Source: Tistrella bauzanensis (GTDB lineage Bacteria > Pseudomonadota > Alphaproteobacteria > Tistrellales > Tistrellaceae). From it: a DNA stretch of 35,873 nt. Below are positions 24,341 to 30,231 of this stretch, piece by piece; the stretch's first letter is position 1, and each line of letters opens with the position of its first letter. Both the position numbers and the translations under genes were made by a program. The stretch spans positions 1-35,873 of the forward strand of contig NZ_BMDZ01000057.1 of assembly GCF_014636235.1 (NCBI RefSeq), in the 5' to 3' direction. The notes beneath the pieces were generated by a model that saw only the letters and a program-made list of their open reading frames with translations, was not told the DNA's origin and did no database searches.

Positions 24341-25873
24341 CTACTGATAGCGCTCGCGCAAGATGTTCTTCTGCACCTTTCCGGTGGAGGTCAGCGGCAG
24401 AGCATCAACAAACTCCATGCTGCGCGGCACCTTGTAGCCGGCAACGAACTGGCGGGCATGGTCGCGCAATTCGCTTTCTGTCACAGTCTCTCCGGCCTTC
24501 AATACCACCACCGCGTGGACCCGCTCGCCCCATTTATCGTCGCGCAGGCCAATCACCGCGCAAGCCGCGACGGCCTGGTGTCTGGCAAGCGCGTTTTCGA
24601 CTTCGGCCGAGAACACGTTCTCTCCACCGGAGATGACCATGTCCTTCAGGCGATCCACGACAAAGAGATAGCCGTCCTCGTCCAGATAACCGAGATCGCC
24701 GCTATGCAACCAGCCGTGGCGGATGGCTTTCGCCGTCTCTTCTGGCTTGTTCCAGTAGCCAAGCATGACGTGTCCGCCGCGCGACACGATTTCACCCACC
24801 TCATTCGCCGGCAGCGTCGCGCCAGTGGCAGGATCGACGATGCGGATCTCGCTGTGCGGCGCCGCCACCCCGGCCGAGCGGAGCCGCGCCTTCGGTGCGG
24901 GAGCGACATGGTCCTGCGGTCCCAGCAGGGCCGTGACGGGTGACAGCTCCGTCTGGCCGTATGCCTGCACGAACGCCACATGCGGCCACGCGTCTTGAGC
25001 GCGCTCCAGCACAGCTTGGGTTATGGTGGAGCCGCCATAGCTGATCTGCCGGAGCGACCGCACATCGGCATGCGGCCGCAGTGGTGAATCGACCAGCATC
25101 TGCAGCATCGCCGGGACCAGCAGCGTGTGGGTGACGCTGTGCCGCCGGATCGCCTCGAATACCTGCTCCGGCTCGAAACTCGGGGCGGAAACGTGGACGC
25201 CGCCAGTCAGCGTCGTGATCGCCCACGCTCCGAAATCGGCCAGGTGGAACATGGGGGCCGCGTGCAGGAAGATGGCGCCAGGCGTCACGAAGCGCCCGAT
25301 ACAAGAGCCGAGCGCGCCCACGAAAAGGTTGGCATGGCTCAGCATCACCCCCTTGGGAAAGCCGGTCGTACCGCCTGTGTAGAACAGCCCTGCCAGGCTC
25401 TCGCCGCCCCGCCGCGCATCGGCGACCGGTGTCGCACCGTCAAGGACATCCTCGTAAAGGATCGCACCGGCGGGCGCCGGTCCCGACCCGGTCCAGATCA
25501 GGGTCTGCACATGCGGGTAAAGCGCGCGTATCTCGTCGAGATGCGGACGTATCGTCTCATCCGCCATGATCACCCGCGTGCTGGAATCGTCCAGAGAATA
25601 GGCGATCTCCTTGGCGGACCATCGGGTGTTCACAGGATTTACCACGGCATCGGCCCAGAAGGTTCCCAGGTAGAACTCGTGGAAATAGTCGGAGTTGCGC
25701 CCGAGATAGGCCACGCGATCATCTTTGGAGATGCCGAGATTTTGCAGCGCGCCGGCAAGACGCGAGACACGGTCATGCAATTCACGGACAGTACGACGGC
25801 GGTCGCCGGTTATTGTTGCAATGTCATCTGGACGTGTCTGCATGTCGCGATGCAAGGATTGTGTCAGATACAT
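24341..25873 (-). CDS. Acyl-CoA ligase (AMP-binding, ANL superfamily)
   Basis: Activates a carboxylic acid to its CoA thioester through an acyl-adenylate; 510 residues. The nucleotide loop YTGGTTGFPKG is at 165-175, YGQTE at 305-309, SGD at 391-393 and the hinge DRLKD at 407-411, followed by GGENVFSAEVE. The catalytic lysine is Lys499 in TSTGKV. The start ATG has GGGAG five bases upstream; the frame is open for another 60 codons but these are Arg-rich, unlike the family, and lie in the regulatory region. The sequence resembles medium/long-chain fatty-acid ligases, but specificity cannot be assigned. Placed next to a TRAP carboxylate importer and divergent from an AraC-type regulator, it most likely activates the imported compound or a product of it. 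Confidence 0.9.
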   Translation of the reverse strand: MYLTQSLHRDMQTRPDDIATITGDRRRTVRELHDRVSRLAGALQNLGISKDDRVAYLGRNSDYFHEFYLGTFWADAVVNPVNTRWSAKEIAYSLDDSSTRVIMADETIRPHLDEIRALYPHVQTLIWTGSGPAPAGAILYEDVLDGATPVADARRGGESLAGLFYTGGTTGFPKGVMLSHANLFVGALGSCIGRFVTPGAIFLHAAPMFHLADFGAWAITTLTGGVHVSAPSFEPEQVFEAIRRHSVTHTLLVPAMLQMLVDSPLRPHADVRSLRQISYGGSTITQAVLERAQDAWPHVAFVQAYGQTELSPVTALLGPQDHVAPAPKARLRSAGVAAPHSEIRIVDPATGATLPANEVGEIVSRGGHVMLGYWNKPEETAKAIRHGWLHSGDLGYLDEDGYLFVVDRLKDMVISGGENVFSAEVENALARHQAVAACAVIGLRDDKWGERVHAVVVLKAGETVTESELRDHARQFVAGYKVPRSMEFVDALPLTSTGKVQKNILRERYQ

Positions 25874-25982
25874 GATCTCCCTTTCAAATGGCGCGCCCTG
25901 TGATGAGGATCTGGTCCTGACCCGTCCACCGCGCCGTTCGGCGATCGCGGCTCCGATCGACCGTCTCCACAGAGCGCGATTG

Positions 25983-25994
25983 ATCTTGCAAGAT
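25983..25994. promoter_or_regulatory. 12-bp perfect palindrome
   Basis: ATCTTGCAAGAT is its own reverse complement. It lies 110 bases upstream of the acyl-CoA ligase start. It could be an operator for a dimeric repressor; no such regulator gene is next to it. Confidence 0.4.
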
Positions 25995-26017
25995 TGAATC
26001 CGGCTGCAATCAAAGTC

Positions 26018-26035
26018 TTGAACAGGCTTGGACAA
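26018..26035 (+). promoter_or_regulatory. Candidate AraC-type box, copy 1
   Basis: TTGAACAGGCTTGGACAA contains two half-sites (TTGAACA and TTGGACA) spaced ten bases apart, one helical turn, as expected for the paired helix-turn-helix motifs of AraC-type proteins. It is identical to copy 2 at 16 of 18 positions. It is on the ligase side of the intergenic region. Confidence 0.55.
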
Positions 26036-26233
26036 GTCCTTGGGCATTCCCACGGCTGTCCTGTCGACGCCTCTGATGTTCGATCACCGCATCAAACCGC
26101 GCGCGTGTCGCAATGAGTCGCCTGCCTCTCCCTGCGTACCGCTCAAGGGAGGAATAGGGGCCGGGACTGCATAGTCGTTGTGCCCACGGGACGAAATATC
26201 TCCGGTGGACATACGCCTTATTGTAGAAATAAA

Positions 26234-26251
26234 TTGAACAGGATTGGAAAA
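26234..26251 (+). promoter_or_regulatory. Candidate AraC-type box, copy 2
   Basis: TTGAACAGGATTGGAAAA matches copy 1 except at positions 10 and 16. It starts 216 bases after copy 1 in the same orientation and 36 bases before the -35 candidate of the regulator, suggesting looping or autoregulation. Confidence 0.55.
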
Positions 26252-26286
26252 TCTTCTGGTGATCATACGAAACGAAAGCCCGGCAC

Positions 26287-26316
26287 TTGACCTGCAAGGG
26301 TGCGGCGCCCTAGCTT
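26287..26316 (+). promoter_or_regulatory. Candidate promoter of the AraC-type regulator
   Basis: TTGACC at 26287-26292 and TAGCTT at 26311-26316 are separated by 18 bases. The -10 ends six bases before the ATG at 26323, so transcription would start at or next to the start codon, giving a leaderless message; no ribosome site is present. Confidence 0.4.
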
Positions 26317-26322
26317 TTTCTG

Positions 26323-27222
26323 ATGCTGGACATCGATGCACTGCCACGCGGGTTGAAGCTACACTACCTTGGCGGGCTTGAGATCGTCGCGGGTCGTTAT
26401 CGCGACCACACGCTCCCGCGCCACAGCCATGATGGCCTGATGTTGTCATTTTTGGGCGACGGTATCCAGAAGGTGCACTACAAGGGCGCCTTCCACCATG
26501 CCGGTGCCGGTTCGATTGTCGCCATCCCGCCGCACGGCGTTCATGGAGCCGAGCCCGAGGGCAGTGATGGATGGATGTTCCACTCGATCACTGTTCCGGT
26601 GGATGTGCTGGAAAGCGTGCACCCCGAAGGCGGCCGCTTTGCCTGCCAGTCGGTTATGGTGGATGAGGTGCTCTCGCACCTGTTCAAGCGTCTCTTCAGG
26701 AGCTTCACCGGCGAAAGCGCGCTGCATCAGGAGACCGCGCTGTTCCGCCTCGTCGAACATTTTCTTCAAGCCCATACGCATATCTCCGACTTTCCGCAGC
26801 ATCGCCGTACAGAGAAGCGCGCGGTCGAGATTAGCAAGGATTACCTCGCGGACAATCTGGATCGGAACGTGACGCTTGATGAACTGGCGAAGGTCGCGCG
26901 GATAGACAAGTTTCTGCTGGTCCGCTGTTTTACCGACATCCTCGGCATCTCTCCTCATGCCTGGCATCGTCAGCGTCAGTTCCAGAAGAGCCTGGAACTG
27001 CTGTCGCGTGGGGCCCCGATCGCTGAAGTCGCCGCCCAGACCGGGTTTGCAGATCAATCGCATCTGACCCGCGTCTTCAAGAAGATGACGGGGATCACCC
27101 CGGGCACCTACCGGAAAGACCACCTGACGCTTCTGACCAGTCGCCGCAGTATGGTGCCGCCGGACATCTGGCCGCGTCTGCATGACCTGCCGGGACCAGG
27201 CAACCAGGCGGGCAGCTCATAA
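26323..27222 (+). CDS. AraC/XylS-family transcriptional regulator
   Basis: A 299-residue activator-type regulator. The N-terminal cupin-like ligand domain has the metal/ligand-pocket style residues HSHDGLM (34-40) and IPPHGVHG (68-75). The C-terminal AraC domain holds helix-turn-helix 1 at about 183-205 (VTLDELAKVARIDKFLLVR) and helix-turn-helix 2 at about 231-253 (IAEVAAQTGFADQSHLTR), closing with FKKMTGITPGTYR. A Pro/Arg-rich tail of 30 residues follows. It is divergent from the acyl-CoA ligase, and repeated boxes in the shared region and before the UGSC gene are its likely targets. Start chosen as the only ATG that keeps the cupin domain intact; no ribosome site is seen. Confidence 0.9.
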   Translation: MLDIDALPRGLKLHYLGGLEIVAGRYRDHTLPRHSHDGLMLSFLGDGIQKVHYKGAFHHAGAGSIVAIPPHGVHGAEPEGSDGWMFHSITVPVDVLESVHPEGGRFACQSVMVDEVLSHLFKRLFRSFTGESALHQETALFRLVEHFLQAHTHISDFPQHRRTEKRAVEISKDYLADNLDRNVTLDELAKVARIDKFLLVRCFTDILGISPHAWHRQRQFQKSLELLSRGAPIAEVAAQTGFADQSHLTRVFKKMTGITPGTYRKDHLTLLTSRRSMVPPDIWPRLHDLPGPGNQAGSS

Positions 27223-27259
27223 ATTGGCCTGCCATAAAGGGCGATCTGCGGCGAGACCG

Positions 27260-27565
27260 TCAGACCGGCCGTGGCCGGCCGCGCAGTCGCATGAACAACC
27301 AGATCATCGGCGCGGGAAACGGGCGTGCGCTGTGCGCGCGGGCACCGGGGCCGCGGCGCAATGCCAGACCCGCCGACAATGTCCAGTGACGGCGGGTGCT
27401 GGTCCAGGATACCGACAGCAGGACACGTGCCGGGCCGTCGCCCGGTGCGGGCCGGGCCATCAGCCGCAGGCGGGTTCGCGGCTGGGAGCGCTGTGGTGCC
27501 GGCAGCCGGCGCCCGGCGGGCGTCAGACCGTCGGTGTGCCGGATGGACGCGGGCAACTGCGACAT
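27260..27565 (-). CDS. Doubtful small hypothetical protein
   Basis: An Arg/Pro-rich frame of 101 codons with an ATG preceded by GGAG about nine bases upstream. The C-terminal half has a mildly amphipathic stretch (VLLSVSWTSTRRHWTLSAG and IWLFMRLRGRP). I recognise no domain, no signal peptide is clear, and the preceding hairpin would terminate transcription from the minus-strand gene upstream. It may be a chance frame in GC-rich DNA. Confidence 0.25.
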   Translation of the reverse strand: MSQLPASIRHTDGLTPAGRRLPAPQRSQPRTRLRLMARPAPGDGPARVLLSVSWTSTRRHWTLSAGLALRRGPGARAHSARPFPAPMIWLFMRLRGRPRPV

Positions 27566-27618
27566 GGCACTGATCTCCGGCAAGAGGGGCGGGTACCCCG
27601 GAGGCCGGCGGCCGGCCG

Positions 27619-27678
27619 AAAAAGTCCGGGTGGACCTGCGGGGCCGTTTCCGGCAACGCAGGTCCACCCGCAAGTTTT
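27619..27678. terminator. Strong bidirectional terminator-like hairpin
   Basis: A perfect 14-bp inverted repeat, 27627-27640 with 27657-27670, encloses a smaller GCCG-TTTC-CGGC hairpin. Five A residues at 27619-27623 and four T residues at 27675-27678 flank it, so each strand reads a stem followed by a T run. It probably ends the minus-strand gene at 27844-28350 and any read-through from the AraC-type gene. Confidence 0.65.
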
Positions 27679-27710
27679 GGATCGGTCAGCACTGGCTTGG
27701 TCCGTGGAGT

Positions 27711-27781
27711 GCGGGGGCCGCATCCGTCCGCGCTTCCGGTATGGCCCCCGCCACCGGAACGGGCTTCACCCCGGACGGATG
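27711..27781. other. Mutually exclusive inverted repeats (possible structured RNA)
   Basis: Three perfect pairings compete here. GCGGGGGCC (27711-27719) pairs with GGCCCCCGC (27743-27751). CATCCGTCCG (27721-27730) pairs with CGGACGGATG (27772-27781), and inside it TTCCGGT (27734-27740) pairs with ACCGGAA (27753-27759). The first fold crosses the second and third. On the minus strand this is the 3' region of the secreted-protein gene, 62 bases after its stop. Confidence 0.45.
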
Positions 27782-27843
27782 TCTGGTGATGTTCCAAATC
27801 GGTGTCGGTCGAAAAATTCGCCGTCATCCCTGGAACGAATTGG

Positions 27844-28350
27844 TCAGTTCGCCGTTGTCTCATCTGTCACGTCACGACCACGGAACAGATTGTCGATGGC
27901 CGAAAGCAGGCTTTCACCCAGACCCTGTTCGTCCGCAGCCTGATCCGGTTCACGGTCGATCTGCTTCCGGTCGACCGCCGGCGCGCCGGTGGTCGAGGCA
28001 TTGAGCGACGAGGTATCGGCAACGGACGGTGTCCCGACGGGCACGCCGGAATCAGAAGCATCAACTGGATCGGACGGGATGCCGGTTGGGGCAGGCGAGG
28101 TATCGGGATGGGAAAGAGTGTGCTGCCCGCGCAGTTCGCCGACAAGGCGCATCAGCGCAGGATCGTTGCGGGCCATAGCGTCGTCGATGACGATGTCGGC
28201 CTTGCGGGCCGGCTCAATCGCTGCAGCCGCGGCTGTTGCCACCAGACGGCCCTGCGTTGTCCCTGGCGCGGCATGCCAGGCGGGCGCCGCGATCAGGGCA
28301 AAAGCTGCGGCGGTGGCGGCCGGCAGCAGCAGAGAGCGATAAGTCGCCAT
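27844..28350 (-). CDS. Secreted protein of unknown function
   Basis: A 168-residue protein I do not recognise. The ATG at 28350 has an excellent ribosome site (GAGGAG seven bases upstream), which decides the start against an upstream in-frame ATG at 28419. A Sec signal peptide covers residues 1-27 (basic n-region MATYR, hydrophobic core, cleavage after AWHA). The mature part begins with an Ala-rich helical stretch and ADIVIDDAMARNDPALMRL, then a long Pro/Ser/Thr/Asp-rich, probably disordered segment, and an acidic C-terminal helix (GESLLSAIDNLF). It is divergent from the lipoprotein/two-component operon with 421 bases between them, so it could be an output of that system. A 9-bp hairpin lies immediately before its ribosome site. 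Confidence 0.65.
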   Translation of the reverse strand: MATYRSLLLPAATAAAFALIAAPAWHAAPGTTQGRLVATAAAAAIEPARKADIVIDDAMARNDPALMRLVGELRGQHTLSHPDTSPAPTGIPSDPVDASDSGVPVGTPSVADTSSLNASTTGAPAVDRKQIDREPDQAADEQGLGESLLSAIDNLFRGRDVTDETTAN

Positions 28351-28365
28351 CGGTTTTCTCCTCAG

Positions 28366-28393
28366 CGGGGGCCGGCACCTGTGTCGGCCCCCG
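28366..28393 (-). promoter_or_regulatory. Leader hairpin touching a ribosome binding site
   Basis: CGGGGGCCG at 28366-28374 pairs perfectly with CGGCCCCCG at 28385-28393 around a ten-base loop. On the minus strand the stem ends two bases before the GAGGAG site (28358-28363) of the secreted-protein gene, so it could modulate translation initiation. Confidence 0.45.
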
Positions 28394-28602
28394 ACGGTAG
28401 AGCGTTCTGAAGCCGCCATACCGTTCGGCCATGACTATCCGAAATTCGCCATGGCGTCGCACGCGGCAAACTTGTGGCAATTCCGCGCGTGTCGGGGTCA
28501 CGGACACTTGTTGCGACATGTTGTCTGGAGGCTGCCAGTATTCGCTGCACAGCCGGTCAGTAACAGCGGACAGGGGTTTCTGCATCAGGTGCGGCGATTG
28601 CA

Positions 28603-28640
28603 TTGCGTGCAACGCAACGCAAGAACGCATGACAACGCAA
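28603..28640. repeat. ACGCAA repeat cluster, possible response-regulator site
   Basis: ACGCAA occurs at 28612-28617, 28617-28622 and 28635-28640, with the variant ACGCAT at 28625-28630 and an inverted copy TTGCGT at 28603-28608. It lies upstream of the lipoprotein/regulator/kinase operon, where an OmpR-type regulator would bind for autoregulation. Function is inferred. Confidence 0.45.
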
Positions 28641-28771
28641 CCTTGGCTATTCCATCGCCCGTCGCTTCGGCTAGAATGCTCGTCACACCCGCCGCGGCGA
28701 TCGCGGAAGAGGTGGACAAAAAACAGGCGAAGGCGGTCGGGCGAAACCGCGTTCCGGATCGAGAGGCTGAG

Positions 28772-29398
28772 GTGACGGCATTTTCCGTCGGGCGTAGAGC
28801 ACGGCATCGCATCACTGCGGCCGCACTGCTCGCGAGCACCATTCTATTGTCGGGCTGCACGACACCCTCGTCGCGGCCGGGCCCTGCGCGTGCGCAATCG
28901 ATGGTCGAGCCCGCCCGCCCCGATCCGGTGATCGCGGCGGCCGCGGGCATGCGCGGCGGCGACGTTCTTGTGCCGGCGGCCAAACCCGAGGCACCACCAC
29001 CACCGGCCCGGCCGGTGGGGCAGGCTGGCGCCACGGAAGGCGGGTCGGGCGCATCTGGAGCGTCGGCGCCGGTCGCGCAACCTGCCTCTGACGACCCCCA
29101 GATCGCCCTGGCCCCGGTGATGCCGGATATCGGGCCTGAGGATCTTCAGGGATTGTCACCGGGGCGGGTCCGCGCTCTGATGGGCGGCCCCGTGGCCGTG
29201 ACCGAAGAGCCGCCGGCCACAGTGTGGCAGTACCGCACGGGGTCTTGTGCGGCGGATCTGTTTTTCTATCTGGACATCACCTCGCAGGAACTGCGTGTCG
29301 TGACGCTGGCCGTACGGGGCAAGGACAACACCGATACGGCGCGGCGCGCGTGCCTCGCCGACATCAGAGCAAGGAACCGGAATGGCGGACGAAGCTGA
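28772..29398 (+). CDS. Lipoprotein with BamE-like C-terminal domain, first gene of a two-component operon
   Basis: A 208-residue predicted lipoprotein. The GTG at 28772 (AGAGG about six bases upstream) gives a basic n-region, a hydrophobic core and the lipobox LLSGC with Cys29; upstream in-frame starts would bury the signal peptide. A Pro/Ala/Gly-rich linker (about 35-110) leads to a compact C-terminal domain. This has LQGLSPGRVRALMGGP, then PPATVWQYRTGSCAADLFFYLD, a pattern resembling SmpA/OmlA (BamE-like) folds. Its last 17 bases overlap the response-regulator gene, so the two are translationally coupled. I infer an envelope sensor or accessory protein of the kinase; this is not established. 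Confidence 0.75.
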   Translation: MTAFSVGRRARHRITAAALLASTILLSGCTTPSSRPGPARAQSMVEPARPDPVIAAAAGMRGGDVLVPAAKPEAPPPPARPVGQAGATEGGSGASGASAPVAQPASDDPQIALAPVMPDIGPEDLQGLSPGRVRALMGGPVAVTEEPPATVWQYRTGSCAADLFFYLDITSQELRVVTLAVRGKDNTDTARRACLADIRARNRNGGRS

Positions 29399-30218
29399 AC
29401 ACGGCATGGCCGGGGCGACCGTCGCGGATGATCTTCATGTCGCGATCGTCGATGACGATGACCTGTTCCGGGAGTCGATTGCCCAGAATCTGGTTGATGC
29501 CGGTTTCGCGGTTGCCGACTTTCCAAGCGGCCCGGGATTCCTATCCTATCTGTCGGATGGCGGTGCACCTGGCCTGATCCTTCTGGACTGGAAGATGCCC
29601 GAGATGAACGGCATCGAGGTGTTGCGGCGCCTGCGGTCGGATGGATGCGAGATCCCGGTGATCTTCCTGACCGTGCTGTCGGACCAGATCTATGAAGAGG
29701 CGGCGCTGACCAGTGGTGCGGTCGATTTCGTCGAGAAGTCGCGCAGCTTTTCGATTCTGCGTCGGCGGATCGAACTGATTCTGGGCGGACAGAAACGTCG
29801 TGGCGAGGCTGCCGCTGCCCAGGCTGAGGGGGGGGCCCCTGCGGCCGATGCCGGCGACGACACCCTGCGCAATGGCGAGATCGAACTGAAGATCGAGACC
29901 CACCGTGCCTATTGGCGCGGCAAGGAAGTCCCGCTGACCGTGACCGAGTTCCGCATGGTGCTGCACATGGTGGAGCGTGCCGGGCTCGATGTCCGCTATC
30001 GCGACCTCTATGATCTTGTGCATGGCGCGGGCTTCATGGCTGGGGACGGTTCTGAGGGTTATCGCTCCAACGTCCGGACCTTCATCAAGCGTATTCGTCA
30101 GAAATTCCGTGACCTGGATACCGATTTCGGCCAGATCGAGAACTATCCGGGCTTCGGATACCGGTGGCTCGATGCCGAGCAGCCGCGTTCGGCCGATCGC
30201 TCGGCACATGAAGACTGA
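29382..30218 (+). CDS. OmpR-type two-component response regulator
   Basis: A 278-residue DNA-binding response regulator. Receiver domain 17-135: acidic pocket Asp24/Asp25, phospho-acceptor Asp69 in LLDWKMPEMNG, Thr97 in FLTVLS and Lys119 in VEKS, which replaces the usual KPF context. An Ala/Gly-rich linker (about 138-160) joins a winged-helix effector domain (about 165-268) ending in GQIENYPGFGYRW. The start ATG lies inside the end of the lipoprotein gene, with AGGAA six bases upstream. The kinase gene follows after 13 bases. The combination resembles ChvI-like regulators of alphaproteobacteria, but the lineage-specific VEKSRSF segment sets it apart, so I give no gene symbol. Confidence 0.9.
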   Translation: MADEAEHGMAGATVADDLHVAIVDDDDLFRESIAQNLVDAGFAVADFPSGPGFLSYLSDGGAPGLILLDWKMPEMNGIEVLRRLRSDGCEIPVIFLTVLSDQIYEEAALTSGAVDFVEKSRSFSILRRRIELILGGQKRRGEAAAAQAEGGAPAADAGDDTLRNGEIELKIETHRAYWRGKEVPLTVTEFRMVLHMVERAGLDVRYRDLYDLVHGAGFMAGDGSEGYRSNVRTFIKRIRQKFRDLDTDFGQIENYPGFGYRWLDAEQPRSADRSAHED

Positions 30219-30231
30219 CGGCGACTGATCG

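Larger units (their letters stand above)
25874..26322. promoter_or_regulatory. Divergent regulatory region, acyl-CoA ligase and AraC regulator
   Basis: These 449 bases contain no gene. They hold a 12-bp palindrome (25983-25994), two near-identical 18-bp boxes (26018-26035 and 26234-26251) and a promoter candidate for the regulator (26287-26316). The segment 26200-26280 is strikingly AT-rich: by hand count line 26221-26280 has 21 G+C of 60. Confidence 0.7.
27223..27843. other. Long structured intergenic region
   Basis: These 621 bases follow the AraC-type gene. Several frames are open on both strands but none resembles a known protein; a 101-codon minus-strand frame (27260-27565) is listed separately as doubtful. 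The region contains a 14-bp hairpin with flanking A/T runs (27619-27678) and a set of mutually exclusive inverted repeats (27711-27781). Confidence 0.6.
28351..28771. promoter_or_regulatory. Divergent intergenic region of the two-component operon
   Basis: These 421 bases contain no supported gene. On the minus side a hairpin precedes the secreted-protein gene (28366-28393). On the plus side there is a cluster of ACGCAA repeats (28603-28640) followed by a weak promoter candidate, TTCCAT (28650-28655) and TAGAAT (28672-28677) with a 16-base spacer, about 95 bases before the lipoprotein start. Confidence 0.5.

Noticed and set aside
27108-27943. Two long frames, 251 codons minus and 253 codons plus, after the AraC-type gene
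   Set aside because: They overlap each other, cross strong hairpins, lack ribosome sites and resemble nothing known.
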